From positions 20,644-84,643 of the forward strand of contig JBJMIG010000021.1 in assembly GCA_045806965.1 (NCBI GenBank): a stretch of 64,000 nt of DNA, written 5' to 3'. The DNA comes from DASYTH01 sp045806965 (lineage in GTDB: Bacteria > Actinomycetota > Actinomycetes > Mycobacteriales > Pseudonocardiaceae). A model generated the notes under the pieces. The model searched no databases. It saw only the letters and a list, made by a program, of their open reading frames with translations, and had not been told where the DNA came from. Both the position numbers and the translations under genes were made by a program. Positions 1 through 9,100 of the stretch are shown here, piece by piece; the first letter of the stretch is position 1, and each line of letters opens with the position of its first letter.

Positions 1-1
1 G

Positions 2-1039
2 GTGCGCGCGGTGTTCCTCAACATCGCCCGGCGCAGCCAGGTCATCGTGCACCGCCAGCTCGGCGTGCTGGACCGGGCCGAGCGCGCGGTCGAGGATCCC
101 GAGCAGCTACAGGTGCTCTTCCAGCTCGACCATCTGGCCACCCGCGCCCGGCGCAACGCGGAGAACCTGATCATCCTGGCCGGCGAGCAGCCCGGCCGGC
201 AGTGGCGCAACCCGGTCTCGCTGCGCGACGTGGTGCGCAGCGCCGTCGCCGAGACCGAGCAGTACACCCGGGTGAAGGTCACGTCGCTGCCCGACGTGGC
301 CGTGGTCGGCACCGCTGTGGCGGACATCGTGCATCTGCTCGCCGAGTTGGTGGACAACGGCACCGCGTTCTCCCCGAAAGAGTCCACGGTGGAGGTTCGG
401 GCGAGCCAGGTCCGCCGGGGCGTGGTGGTGGAGATCGAGGACAACGGCCTCGGCATCGAGCCGGACCGGCTCGGTGAGCTCAACGCCATGCTCCAGCACC
501 CGCCCGGTTTCGACATGATGGCGCTCGGCACGGAGTCGCGGGTCGGCCTGTTCGTGGTGGCCCGGCTCGCCGACCGGCACGAGATCAAGGTGGCGCTGCG
601 CGATTCCGACTTCGGCGGTACGCGGGCGGTCGTGCTGATCCCGCAGAGTCGGGTGGTCACGCCGGAGCAGCCGGCCGAGCCGGCGCCGGTCCCGGACAGC
701 GTCGCTCCCCGGCCGCGTTCGCCGTTGCGCGACCGCACCCGGATCGTCGGGGGAACCGTGGCGAAGCCGCCGCTGCCCCGGCGGCACCGGCAGGCCAACC
801 TCGCTCCTCAACTGCTCACCGGCGAACCGGGCGGCGAGCACGACGGGGCGGTGTGGCCGGGAGGTGACGAGCCGCCCCAGCCAGAGCGGTCCCGGCGCAG
901 CATGTCGGCGTTCCAGCAAGGCACCAGGCAGGGCCGGGGCGTCGATCCGGGCAACAGCGGCAGCAATGGCAGCAGCGGCAGCAATGGCAACAGCGGCAGC
1001 AGTGGAAGCAATGGCCGCCAGGCCGACCGGAACTGGTGA
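2..1039 (+). CDS. Conservon sensor histidine kinase, 3' part (CvnA-like)
   Basis: C-terminal 345 residues of a nitrate-sensor-type histidine kinase; the 5' end lies left of the window, so the first codon shown is not a start. The HATPase domain is visible: N-box ELVDNGTAFSP with Asn near 119 and G1 box EDNGLGIEP near 146-154. The upstream dimerisation region (about 40-60) shows no obvious phospho-acceptor His motif of the usual HisKA type. The last 25 residues are a Gly/Ser/Asn-rich tail. It is followed at 14 bases by a roadblock protein, then DUF742 and GTPase genes, which is the classical actinobacterial conservon order. Members are thought to form a membrane complex resembling eukaryotic G-protein systems; the signal is unknown. 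Confidence 0.9.
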   Translation: MRAVFLNIARRSQVIVHRQLGVLDRAERAVEDPEQLQVLFQLDHLATRARRNAENLIILAGEQPGRQWRNPVSLRDVVRSAVAETEQYTRVKVTSLPDVAVVGTAVADIVHLLAELVDNGTAFSPKESTVEVRASQVRRGVVVEIEDNGLGIEPDRLGELNAMLQHPPGFDMMALGTESRVGLFVVARLADRHEIKVALRDSDFGGTRAVVLIPQSRVVTPEQPAEPAPVPDSVAPRPRSPLRDRTRIVGGTVAKPPLPRRHRQANLAPQLLTGEPGGEHDGAVWPGGDEPPQPERSRRSMSAFQQGTRQGRGVDPGNSGSNGSSGSNGNSGSSGSNGRQADRNW

Positions 1040-1053
1040 AGGGGACGAGGAAC

Positions 1054-1473
1054 ATGGCTGTGCGGTCGGACCTTACCGAGCTGGACTGGTTGCTGGACGG
1101 TTTGATCGACCGGGTGGCCGGCGCCGACCGGGCGGTGCTGCTCTCCGCCGACGGGCTGCCGCTGGCCAGTTCCACCAACCTGCCCGCCTCGGACGCCGAG
1201 CACCTTTCCGCCGTGGCATCGGCGTTCCAGAGCCTGGCAAAGGGAACCGGCAAGCAGTTCGGCGGCGGCCCGGTGCGGCAGACCGTGGTGGAGATGGAGC
1301 ACGCCTATCTGCTGGTCACCGCGGCCGGCAGCGGCGCCTGCGTGGCGATCCTCGCCCGCGAGGATGCCGACCTCGGGATGCTGGCCTACGAGACCAACCT
1401 GATGGTGAGCCGGGTCGGCGCCTACCTGTCCACCGCACCGCGGGCCGCTACGGTGCCGCCACGCGTCCAGTGA
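1054..1473 (+). CDS. Roadblock/LC7 domain protein of conservon (CvnB-like)
   Basis: 139-residue Roadblock/LC7 protein (RSDLTELDWLLDGLIDRVAG, then ADRAVLLSADGLPLA and the core beta/helix fold to the C-terminus). ATG 1054 is chosen because the purine-rich GGGGACGAGG lies just upstream; a GTG at 1036 would also be in frame but overlaps the kinase stop. In conservons this protein pairs with the Ras-like GTPase encoded two genes downstream and probably modulates it, as roadblock proteins do in other bacterial GTPase systems. The stop overlaps the GTG of the next gene by four bases (GTGA), implying translational coupling. Confidence 0.9.
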   Translation: MAVRSDLTELDWLLDGLIDRVAGADRAVLLSADGLPLASSTNLPASDAEHLSAVASAFQSLAKGTGKQFGGGPVRQTVVEMEHAYLLVTAAGSGACVAILAREDADLGMLAYETNLMVSRVGAYLSTAPRAATVPPRVQ

Positions 1474-1850
1474 CCGTCGCCATGAACGACGCCGGGGACG
1501 CGTGGTACGACGACGCCGCCGGCCCGCTGGTTCGGCCGTACCAGGTGACCGGCGGACGCACCCGGCCCGGTCGGCACGACCTCGACCTGATCACCCTGGT
1601 GGTGGCCGTCGACCCGGAAACCCATGCCAGGCTGGTGACCCCGGAGCACGCCGAGGTGCTGGGCGTGTGCGCCTTCCCCGCGTCGGTCGCGGAGGTGGCG
1701 GCCAAGCTGAACCTGCCGCTCGGCGTGGCCAAGGTGCTGATCAGCGACCTGGTCGAGCTGAACTTCGTGATCTTCCGCTCGGGCTGGCAGCCGGCCGCGC
1801 CGGACCTGGACATGATGCGGAAGGTGCTGGATGGCATCCGCAACCTCTGA
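1470..1850 (+). CDS. DUF742 protein of conservon (CvnC-like)
   Basis: About 126 residues, DUF742 family: the PLVRPYQVTGGRTRP segment near the N-terminus and the LVTPEHAEVLGVCAFPASVAEVAAKL winged-helix-like core are characteristic. Two starts fit: GTG 1470, overlapping the previous stop, or ATG 1482. The C-terminus overlaps the next gene by 20 bases. DUF742 proteins are found almost only in conservons and have a predicted DNA-binding-like fold, but their biochemical role is not established. Confidence 0.88.
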   Translation: MTVAMNDAGDAWYDDAAGPLVRPYQVTGGRTRPGRHDLDLITLVVAVDPETHARLVTPEHAEVLGVCAFPASVAEVAAKLNLPLGVAKVLISDLVELNFVIFRSGWQPAAPDLDMMRKVLDGIRNL

Positions 1851-2421
1851 ACCGGTCCTGGCCGCGGTCGCGGTAAAGCTCCTGGTGGCCGGCGGGTTCG
1901 GCGTCGGCAAGACCACCATGGTCGGCGCCGTCAGCGAGATCCCGCCGCTGCGCACCGAGGAGCTGATCACCGAGTCCAGTGCCGGAGTGGACAGCCTGGC
2001 CGGCGTCGCGCAGAAGACCACCACGACGGTCGCGCTGGACTTCGGCCGGATCACCATCAACCCGGAGCTGATCCTGTACCTGTTCGGCACGCCCGGCCAG
2101 GAGCGGTTCTGGTTCATGTGGGACGAGCTCTCCCGCGGCGCGCTCGGCGCGGTCGTGCTCGCCGACACCCGCCGGCTCGACAGCTGCTTCGCCGCGATCG
2201 ACTACTTCGAGCGCCGCGGCCTGCCTTTCGTGATCGGGGTGAACTGCTTCGACGGCGCGCAGCTGTACAACGTGGCCGAGGTGCGCGATGCGCTGGACGT
2301 GGACGGCCCGGTGCCGCTGCTGCTGTGCGATGCCCGGGAGCGCGAGTCGGTCAAGCATCTGCTGGCCAGCCTGGTCGAACTGGCGATGGCACGCACCGGG
2401 ATGTCCGTTGACCATCTGTGA
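1831..2421 (+). CDS. Conservon Ras-like GTP-binding protein (CvnD-like)
   Basis: 196-residue small GTPase. The P-loop is GGFGVGKTT at residues 21-29, a Thr-rich switch region (KTTTTVALDFG) follows, the G3-like sequence is LFGTPGQERF, and VNCFDGA occupies the NKxD position as in other conservon and MglA-like proteins (a degenerate G4). ATG 1831 lies inside the end of the DUF742 gene, so it is the last member of a tightly coupled four-gene unit. It presumably cycles between GTP and GDP in complex with the roadblock protein and signals from the kinase. Confidence 0.92.
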   Translation: MASATSEPVLAAVAVKLLVAGGFGVGKTTMVGAVSEIPPLRTEELITESSAGVDSLAGVAQKTTTTVALDFGRITINPELILYLFGTPGQERFWFMWDELSRGALGAVVLADTRRLDSCFAAIDYFERRGLPFVIGVNCFDGAQLYNVAEVRDALDVDGPVPLLLCDARERESVKHLLASLVELAMARTGMSVDHL

Positions 2422-2440
2422 CACGCCGTATCATGCGCCG

Positions 2441-3043
2441 GTGACCAGCGAGGGTGCCAGAACAGCCCGCCGGCGCGAGCAGATCCTCGACGCGGCCGCC
2501 CGGGTGTTCGCCGAGAAGGGCTACCACGAGGCCGGGATCGCCGACATCGCCACGGATCTGGGCATCGGGCACGGCACGTTCTACCGGTACTTCGAGAACA
2601 AGAAGGACATCGTCAGCCAGGCCGTCGACCTCGCCGTGCGCCGGATCGACGAGACCGTGCTCGAGGAGGATCCCGAGTCGAGCAACGACCTTGCCGCCTG
2701 CCGCGCCCAGATCGAGCGGATCTTCCTGCGGTTGTTCGCCCTGCAGGACCGCCATCCGCACCTGATCCGGTTCCTCTACCGGCAGGCCACCGACCCGGTC
2801 CGGCTCGGCGTCGCACTGGACGGCTTCCTCGACTACACCGCGCGGCTGATCCGAAACGGGATGACCAAGGGGTTTCTGCGCCAGGACATCGACGTGGAGA
2901 TCGCCGGGCAGGCGCTGGTCGCGGTCATGTTCGACGTGCTGCGCCGGTCCGCCGCGGCGCCGATGTCGGCGGCGCTGCGTCAGCGGTGGATGTCCACCGG
3001 AACCCGGATGATCCTGGAAGGCCTGCGGCAGCAGGCACCGTAA
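2441..3043 (+). CDS. TetR/AcrR family transcriptional regulator
   Basis: 200-residue TetR regulator. N-terminal helix-turn-helix at about 10-55: RREQILDAAARVFAEKGYHE, AGIADIATDLGIGHGTFYRYFENKKDI. The C-terminal ligand domain has no recognisable specificity. GTG 2441 is the only start that begins just before the HTH; no good Shine-Dalgarno is visible, and the gene begins 19 bases after the conservon GTPase stop, so it may be read from the same transcript. The target is unknown; no clear palindromic operator is seen nearby. Confidence 0.88.
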   Translation: MTSEGARTARRREQILDAAARVFAEKGYHEAGIADIATDLGIGHGTFYRYFENKKDIVSQAVDLAVRRIDETVLEEDPESSNDLAACRAQIERIFLRLFALQDRHPHLIRFLYRQATDPVRLGVALDGFLDYTARLIRNGMTKGFLRQDIDVEIAGQALVAVMFDVLRRSAAAPMSAALRQRWMSTGTRMILEGLRQQAP

Positions 3044-3067
3044 CAACACCCAACCAACACCCACCCC

Positions 3068-3117
3068 CGCGAGTCGCGCGCTCAGGCAAGTGAGTTGCGC
3101 GCTCAGGCAACTGATCG
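3068..3117. repeat. Short repeat family B, two units
   Basis: Two tandem copies of a 21-22 base unit (GCGAGTCGCGCGCTCAGGCA, then GTGAGTTGCGCGCTCAGGCA), between the convergent TetR gene and the 3132-3581 gene. Related units occur near 11475, 35500 and 37461. Confidence 0.7.
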
Positions 3118-3131
3118 CCGGTTGCGCGCCG

Positions 3132-3581
3132 TCAGGTCCGGATGACGTCGGCGAACTTGAGCCCGGCCACGTAGTCCCGGAACGCCGGCAACTGGTCCGG
3201 GCAGTACACGCTGAGGATCAGCGCCTCGCCCTGCACGACCCGGTAAGCCACCTGGACCGGGCGAACACCGGTATGGGCGGCGCCGTTGGACAGTTGCTGG
3301 TTCATCGCGGCCTTGGCCAGCGCGTCCCCCGGGTGCTCGCAGACCGCGCCGCCGTCGGTGCCGAACGTGCCGACGACGAAGTCCGCCGACGGTGCGGGCA
3401 GCCCGGCCTGCTCGAACGCCGAGATCAGCTCGGTGGCCTTGCTCCTGGCCTCCTCGTTGTCCGTCGGCAGGGCAAAGGCGATCATGCCGAACACCATCAG
3501 GACGATGAGCAGGGTCGCGACGACGGCGTAGAGCACCCGGTTGTTCCGGTGCACGTGGTGCCACCTCGGCTTGGTGTTCAT
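3132..3581 (-). CDS. Small membrane-anchored protein of unknown function
   Basis: 149 residues: a short basic N-terminus (MNTKPRWHHVHRNNR), one membrane helix at about 16-36 (VLYAVVATLLIVLMVFGMIAFAL), then an extracytoplasmic domain with two Cys (CEHPGD and VYCPDQ) that could form a disulfide. I do not recognise a family. ATG 3581 lies 10 bases after the stop of the amino-acid permease with AAGGGA upstream, so the two are almost certainly co-transcribed. A periplasmic accessory or sensor role beside the transporter is possible but unproven. Confidence 0.75.
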   Translation of the reverse strand: MNTKPRWHHVHRNNRVLYAVVATLLIVLMVFGMIAFALPTDNEEARSKATELISAFEQAGLPAPSADFVVGTFGTDGGAVCEHPGDALAKAAMNQQLSNGAAHTGVRPVQVAYRVVQGEALILSVYCPDQLPAFRDYVAGLKFADVIRT

Positions 3582-3591
3582 CGCATTCCCT

Positions 3592-5061
3592 TCAGGCCGC
3601 GGCGCCGGCCGGTTCGGTCCGCCAACCGGGCTTGCGGAACCGGTAGAACAGGAAGGGCACGAGCAGACCGATGATGAGAACGCCACCCGAGATCACCGCG
3701 ACGTAGGTTCCCGCGCTGCCGTTGCCGAACTGCGACGGCGGGACGAACCCGATGAACAGCGCGGCGAGCGAGGCGGCGAACCCGACCACGCACAGCAGCA
3801 CGAGCGCCGGCGCGCGGTAGCCGCGCGGGTGGTCCGGCTCCTTGCGGCGCAGCCGCACCGCGGCCACGAACATCAGCAGATACATGATCAGATAGACCTG
3901 GGTGGTCATCACCGAGAAGATCCAGTATCCGCTGGACACGTTGGGCACCAACCCGTACAGCAGCGCGATGACCGTGGTCAGCACGCCCTGGGCGACCAGG
4001 ATGTTCCGCGGCACGCCCTGTGCGTTCGTCTTCTGCAGGTACGGCGGGAGGTAGCCGTGCTGCCGGCTGACCAGCAGCAGACCCTTGGACGGACCCGCCA
4101 GCCAGGTCAGCATGCCGCCGAGTGACGCGCAGACGATCATGACCGCGAGGATCGGGGTCAGGAACTCGACGCCGAACACCGCGAAGAACCCTTGGAACGC
4201 CTGCATCAGCCCCGCGGTCAGGCTGAGATCCGCCGCCGGCACGACCCAGCTGATGGCCAGCGCGGGCAGGATGAAGATGGCCAGCACCAGTCCCATGGCG
4301 AGGAAGATCGCCCGGGGGAACTCGGTGCCCGGCTTGCGCAGGGACGACACGTGTACCGCGTTCATCTCCATGCCGGAGTAGCTGAGGAAGTTGTTGACGA
4401 TCAGCACCAGGCTGGCCACGCCGGCCCAGGCGGGCAGCAGGTGCGAGCTGTCCATCGGCGCCGCGGACTGGTTGCCCTGCAACAGATAGACGATGCCGAG
4501 GATGATCAGCACCACCCCGGGGATCAGCGTGCCGATGAAGAGGCCGCTGCTGGCCAGGCCGGCGAGCGCCTTGGTGCCGCGCGCCGAGACGTACACGCCC
4601 AGCCAGTAGACGACGATGATCACGGCCGCCGTGTAGATCCCGTTCGTGGCCAGGCTCGGCGCGAAAACGTAGGCCAAGGTGCTGGCCACGAACGACAGCA
4701 GGCTCGGGTAGTAGAAGATCGTCATGGCGAACTGGCACCAGGCGGCGAGGAAGCCGGCGGCCGGCGTGATTCCCCGGGTCACCCAGTTGTAGACGCCGCC
4801 GCTCCAGCCCGAGGCCAGCTCCGCCGACACCAATGAGGTCGGCAGCAGGAAGACGATGCCGGGCACCACGTACAGGAAGATGCACGCCAGGCCGTAGACG
4901 GCCATGGTCGGCGCGGGGCGCAGGCTCGCCACCGATGACGTGGTCATGAACGCCAGCGCGGTCCACGCGATGAACTGGGGACCGGTGACGATCGTCTTCG
5001 CGGTCTGAGCTACCCCTCGGGGCGCAGCTTCCCCCGCGCCACTTGCTGCCTCCGCGCTCAT
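3592..5061 (-). CDS. APC superfamily amino-acid permease
   Basis: 489 residues with about twelve hydrophobic helices. The segment GPQFIAWTALAFMTTSSVASLRPAPTMAVYG is typical of the glutamate:GABA-antiporter-like branch of APC transporters, with LASGWSGGVYNWVTRGI in TM2 and the SYSGMEMNAVHVSSLRKPGTEFPRAI loop. It should exchange or import amino acids across the cytoplasmic membrane; the substrate cannot be read from sequence. ATG 5061 follows GGGAGG at good spacing. The gene precedes the small membrane protein with a 10-base gap. Confidence 0.9.
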   Translation of the reverse strand: MSAEAASGAGEAAPRGVAQTAKTIVTGPQFIAWTALAFMTTSSVASLRPAPTMAVYGLACIFLYVVPGIVFLLPTSLVSAELASGWSGGVYNWVTRGITPAAGFLAAWCQFAMTIFYYPSLLSFVASTLAYVFAPSLATNGIYTAAVIIVVYWLGVYVSARGTKALAGLASSGLFIGTLIPGVVLIILGIVYLLQGNQSAAPMDSSHLLPAWAGVASLVLIVNNFLSYSGMEMNAVHVSSLRKPGTEFPRAIFLAMGLVLAIFILPALAISWVVPAADLSLTAGLMQAFQGFFAVFGVEFLTPILAVMIVCASLGGMLTWLAGPSKGLLLVSRQHGYLPPYLQKTNAQGVPRNILVAQGVLTTVIALLYGLVPNVSSGYWIFSVMTTQVYLIMYLLMFVAAVRLRRKEPDHPRGYRAPALVLLCVVGFAASLAALFIGFVPPSQFGNGSAGTYVAVISGGVLIIGLLVPFLFYRFRKPGWRTEPAGAAA

Positions 5062-5542
5062 GCACGCCTCCCTGTCCGCCCACTCTGGCAGCGTCACCTT
5101 TGTGATCACGGGTGCCGGTGACCTCACCCCTCGCGGATGAAAGTTGGCGCTGCCAAGGCCGAGGACGCCGACGCGCTGCCGGTCACCGTGACCACCCGGC
5201 GGCGGTCGCGTCACGGGCCGGTGGGTCCGCCGTGCGTCCGATGAGGACGATCCCCGCAGTGATCACCCGCTACAGGTGATGGCCACGCCGCGGCCGGCGA
5301 GGACAGGTACCGATGGGCGGCCCTTTCAGCGGAAGGTGACATTCCGCTGTGAGAGCGCCATGAAGGTGGCATTCCGCTGATTGAACCGGCGGTAGCTGAC
5401 CGGCGTCCGGTGCAGCGGCCGGGCAGCGTGGCGGGCCCCGTGTCGATTTCAATCGAACAGGACCGATCAGCTTTCTTACATGTTGACACAGGAAGCGACA
5501 GGGCTCACCGTGGGAGCAGGCCGTGGTCAGGAGGGATCCATC
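5062..5542. repeat. 481-bp intergenic region with repeat family A
   Basis: Divergent promoter region between the permease and the GH53 gene; no convincing gene. At 5327-5349 lies a palindromic element (CAGCGGAA, spacer, TTCCGCTG) containing the core AAGGTGACATTCC; a diverged second copy (AAGGTGGCATTCCGCTG) is at 5363-5379. The same core recurs at 40119, 44015 and 61257, always outside genes. Confidence 0.7.
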
Positions 5543-7099
5543 ATGCGCACATGGCTGGCGGGTGCCGGGGTGTTGGTCGCGGTGGCGGGGTTGAGCGTGG
5601 CCGGTGTGGGCGCGGCCGCCGGGGATGCCGGCTCCGAGCCGCTGGTCGACGTGGCGCTGCTCGGCACCGCCTGGGCGGACTCGGCATCGGCCGGCCACGA
5701 GGCGGCGCTGGCGATCGACGGGGACGGCGCGAGCAGTTGGTGCCCGGCCGGCGACCGGGGTGCCGTCGTGGTCGATTTGCGCCGGCAGCAACGGATCGAG
5801 GGCTTCGGGTTGACCCTGTTCGGCACCGCCGGACCGGGCGCGGTGCGGATCGACGCCGGTTCGAGCCCGGCCAGGCTGCGCCCGGTCGCGTCGGCCGCAT
5901 CGGTGGCCGCGGGCACGCCGACCTGGTTGCCCGGCGCCCGGACCGAGGCGCGCTACGTTCGGCTCGGCGTTGCCGGCGGCTCGTGCGTCGGCGCGCTGCG
6001 GGTGCTCGGGCACTCCCCGGCCGCGCGCCACATGGTGCGTGGCGACGACCTGTCCTTCGCCGTGCAGGAGGCCGCGATCGGCAACGTGTACCGGGACCGG
6101 GGTGCGCGACAGTTGCCCGAGCGGATTCTCGCCGCGCACGGCGCGAACTATGTGCGGCTGCGGTTGTGGACCGATCCGCCCGGCGGCTACAGCGACCTGG
6201 CGTCGGTGCTCACCATGGCCAGGCGGGCGCACGCGGCGGGCCTGCGCATCCTGCTCGACTTCCACTACTCCGACTTCTGGGCCGACCCGCAGACGCAGGC
6301 GACGCCGAAAGCGTGGCAGGGCCAGGATCTGCCGACTCTGGCCGGCACGGTTCGCGGCTATACCAGGGATGTGCTCAACGCACTGGCCGCCCAGCACACA
6401 CCGGCGAGCATGGTGGCGATCGGCAACGAGATCCGCAACGGCATGTTGTGGCCGACCGGCCAGTTGGACTGGACCACCGGCGCGGGCTGGGACGCACTCG
6501 GCACGCTGTTGCGCGCCGGGGTCGCCGGCGCCGCGGATGCGGTTGGGCCGACCCCGCTCATTCAGATACATTTCGACCAGGGCGGTGACAACGCGTTCAG
6601 CCGGACGTTCTTCGACCACATCGTGGCGCAGCAGGTGCCGTTCGACATCATCGGGCTGTCCTACTACCCGTTCTGGCACGGCACGCTGACCCAACTGCGG
6701 CACAACGTCGACGACCTTTCCGCGCGTTACGGCAAGGATGTCGCCATCGCCGAGACGCAGTACGGCTGGACGCTCAAGCAGGGCGACAGCACGGGCAACT
6801 TCCTGTGGCAGGAAAGCCAGGTCGTGCCGGGCTATCCGGCGACGCCTGGCGGCCAACTGGCCTTCGTCTCCGACCTCGCCTCGATCATCGCCGCCGTACC
6901 GGGCGATCGCGGCCTCGGGGTGTTCTACTGGCAGCCGGAATGGATTCCCGGGGTGGGCTGGACACCCGGCGCCGGCACGCCCAACGACAACCTCACCATG
7001 TTCGACTTCGACGGTGACGCGCTGCCCGCCGTGCAGTACGTCAACCCGTTGCTGGCCTGTGCGCGGTACCCGGCACAGGTCGCGTGCGCGTCCCGCTGA
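5543..7099 (+). CDS. Secreted GH53 arabinogalactan endo-1,4-beta-galactanase
   Basis: 518-residue secreted glycoside hydrolase. A Sec signal (MRTWLAGAGVLVAVAGLSVAG) with likely cleavage after the Ala-rich stretch near residue 26 is followed by a discoidin-like beta-sandwich (about 35-165; HEAALAIDGDGASSWCP) and a GH53 catalytic barrel (about 170-510). Acid/base Glu296 is in AIGNEIRNG and nucleophile Glu404 in AIAETQYGW; YVRLRLWTDPPGG is also typical of GH53. The family cleaves beta-1,4-galactan side chains of pectin. ATG 5543 has a GGAGGG ribosome site; an in-frame ATG 63 bases upstream would precede the signal peptide. It is monocistronic, convergent with an MFS gene. Confidence 0.92.
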   Translation: MRTWLAGAGVLVAVAGLSVAGVGAAAGDAGSEPLVDVALLGTAWADSASAGHEAALAIDGDGASSWCPAGDRGAVVVDLRRQQRIEGFGLTLFGTAGPGAVRIDAGSSPARLRPVASAASVAAGTPTWLPGARTEARYVRLGVAGGSCVGALRVLGHSPAARHMVRGDDLSFAVQEAAIGNVYRDRGARQLPERILAAHGANYVRLRLWTDPPGGYSDLASVLTMARRAHAAGLRILLDFHYSDFWADPQTQATPKAWQGQDLPTLAGTVRGYTRDVLNALAAQHTPASMVAIGNEIRNGMLWPTGQLDWTTGAGWDALGTLLRAGVAGAADAVGPTPLIQIHFDQGGDNAFSRTFFDHIVAQQVPFDIIGLSYYPFWHGTLTQLRHNVDDLSARYGKDVAIAETQYGWTLKQGDSTGNFLWQESQVVPGYPATPGGQLAFVSDLASIIAAVPGDRGLGVFYWQPEWIPGVGWTPGAGTPNDNLTMFDFDGDALPAVQYVNPLLACARYPAQVACASR

Positions 7100-7105
7100 C
7101 CTTCG

Positions 7106-8605
7106 TCAGTCCACTGTAGACGGAGCAGAGGCCGGCTCCGTGGCCGGAACTCCGCCGGGCATGACCATGATCGCCAGCACCACGACGACGGCGATCACGC
7201 CGGTGCCGATGAACACCGCGTGGATGGCGGTGGCCAGGACGTCAGCGGGTAGGTGCTCCGGGCCGGGTTGCCGATCGGCCGCCACCGCGGCGTTGACGAT
7301 GGCGCCGAAGACCGCGATCCCGATCGCGCTGCCCACCGAGCGGGCGAAGAGGTTGGCGCCGGTGACCACCCCTCGGGTCGACCAGTCGGCCGAGGCCTGG
7401 GCGCCGACCAGGGCCGGCGAGTTGATGAACCCCAGGCCCGCGCCGATCACCAAGCAGGCGGCGGCAAGTGTGACCACCGAGCTGGTGGGATCGATGGAGA
7501 TCAGGATGACGGCTCCGGCGATGGCGAAGGCCGCGCCGAGCAACGCGGTGTTGCGGAACCCGAACCGCAGGTACACCCGGCCGGACAGGGTGGCGGCGAC
7601 CGGCCAGCCGAGGGTGAGGGCGGCGACGGCGAACCCGGCGACCACCGCGCTGGTGCCGAGAACCCGCTGGGCGTAGAGCGGAACGTAGGAGGTCAACCCG
7701 ATCAGCAGCACGCCGACGCACAGGGTGGCGGCGTTGGAACCGACCAGGACCCGGCGCCGGAAGACCCACAGCGGCAGGATCGGTTCGGCCGCGCGCCGCT
7801 CCACCAGGCCGAACAGCAGCAGCAGGACCATCGCGCCGGTCAGCACGGCGATGCTGACCGGCGATCCCCAGGCCCAGTCGACGCCGCCGGCGAGCAGTCC
7901 AAGGATGAGCAGCGCGCCGCCGGTCGCGAGCAGCGCGGCGCCCGCGTAGTCGATGGTGTGGGACTTCTTCTCGACCCGTTCGGTGAAGCCGCGCCGGAGC
8001 ATCCCGATCGCCAGCACGGCGATCGGGATGTTCACGAAGAAGATCCACCGCCACGACACGTAGTCGGAGAACACCCCGCCGAGCGTCGGGCCGACCACCG
8101 ATGCGGTGGCCCACACGCTGGCCAGGTAGCCGATCACCCTGGCCCGCTCGGCCACGGTGTAGATGTCGCCCACGATGGTCTGCCCGATCGGCACCACCGC
8201 TCCCGCACCCAGACCTTGCAGCGCCCGGAACACGATCAGCGACAGCATGCTCCACGCCGAGCCGCACAGCACCGAGCTGACCAGGAAGATCATGATGCCG
8301 AGCTCCATCATCGGCCGGCGGCCGACGATGTCGGCGAACTTCGAGTACAGCGGCACCGAAACCGCCTGGGCCAGCAGATAGACCGAGAACAGCCACGGGA
8401 ACTGGGAGAACCCGCCGAGATCGGCGACCACGGAGGGCACCGCGGTCGCCAGGATCGTCGAGTCGATCGCGACCAGCGCGGTGGACAGCATCACCGCAAG
8501 CAACACCGGTCCACGATCCGACCGCAGCCCAACAGCCCGCCCATCCGCCACATTCCCGCGAACACCGCGCGAGCTGGGATCATTCCCCGGACGCGGCAAC
8601 ATCAC
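7106..8605 (-). CDS. DHA2 family MFS drug exporter (14 TM type)
   Basis: 499 residues in the EmrB/QacA branch of the major facilitator superfamily. Motif C-like and motif A-like sequences are visible (FADIVGRRPMMELGI; ALQGLGAGAVVPIGQTIVGD; WRWIFFVNIPIAVLAI). It probably exports hydrophobic compounds by proton antiport. GTG 8605 is immediately followed by ATG 8602 and either may be used; about 25 polar residues precede TM1, so a slightly later start is also possible. No dedicated regulator lies next to it. It ends 6 bases from the convergent GH53 gene. Confidence 0.9.
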   Translation of the reverse strand: MMLPRPGNDPSSRGVRGNVADGRAVGLRSDRGPVLLAVMLSTALVAIDSTILATAVPSVVADLGGFSQFPWLFSVYLLAQAVSVPLYSKFADIVGRRPMMELGIMIFLVSSVLCGSAWSMLSLIVFRALQGLGAGAVVPIGQTIVGDIYTVAERARVIGYLASVWATASVVGPTLGGVFSDYVSWRWIFFVNIPIAVLAIGMLRRGFTERVEKKSHTIDYAGAALLATGGALLILGLLAGGVDWAWGSPVSIAVLTGAMVLLLLFGLVERRAAEPILPLWVFRRRVLVGSNAATLCVGVLLIGLTSYVPLYAQRVLGTSAVVAGFAVAALTLGWPVAATLSGRVYLRFGFRNTALLGAAFAIAGAVILISIDPTSSVVTLAAACLVIGAGLGFINSPALVGAQASADWSTRGVVTGANLFARSVGSAIGIAVFGAIVNAAVAADRQPGPEHLPADVLATAIHAVFIGTGVIAVVVVLAIMVMPGGVPATEPASAPSTVD

Positions 8606-8824
8606 CGGCGCAGGACTCTGACCTACCGAGACGGTGGGGCGGGCCGGCGGATCATCCGAAGGGGACGCACCCGCGGCGTGACTCGCCTAGCCGAGACGAG
8701 CGTGCGTTGTCGAGAGTCCCGGGCTGATAGTCGGCTGAGAATCTCCGAACGGCGGCACTTCCGACCCGGCCAGGGCCGTTGATACCGGTGAGGCGGCCAA
8801 CGCGGCCGCGCGGAGGAGTTCGCC

Positions 8825-9100
8825 ATGAGCCTGGTCGGTGCCCTGCTCGGGTACGCCCTGACGGTGTTCGTCGTGCTGCTGATCGCTCGAATGGTGCTGG
8901 ACTGGGCGGGGGTGGTGACCAGCGGTCCGCCGTGGGTGAGCCGGGCCCGGGTGCTGACCTACGCCGGCACGGAGCCGGTGCTCGCGCCGGTGCGGCGGGT
9001 GCTGCGGCCGGTGCGTGCGGGTGGCTTCTCGATCGATCTGGCGTTCACCGCCGTCTTCGTGGTCGCGCTGATCCTGCGATCGGCCGCGTTCAGCTTGTAG
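8825..9100 (+). CDS. YggT family membrane protein
   Basis: 91 residues with two membrane helices (about 3-24 and 71-90) and the family signature between them: WVSRARVLTYAGTEPVLAPVRRVLRPVRAGGFSIDLAFT. Family members are small integral membrane proteins linked to cell division, osmotic tolerance or protein insertion in other bacteria; in actinobacteria a copy usually lies by ftsZ/sepF, but here there is no such context, so this is probably a second copy. GAGGAGTTCGCC precedes ATG 8825. Its 3' end overlaps the convergent regulator gene by 11 bases. Confidence 0.88.
   Translation: MSLVGALLGYALTVFVVLLIARMVLDWAGVVTSGPPWVSRARVLTYAGTEPVLAPVRRVLRPVRAGGFSIDLAFTAVFVVALILRSAAFSL

Noticed and set aside
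3090..4836. Plus-strand frames opposite the permease and small membrane protein
   Set aside because: Composition is His/Arg/Gln-rich and has no membrane or domain pattern; the opposite strand encodes clear membrane proteins.
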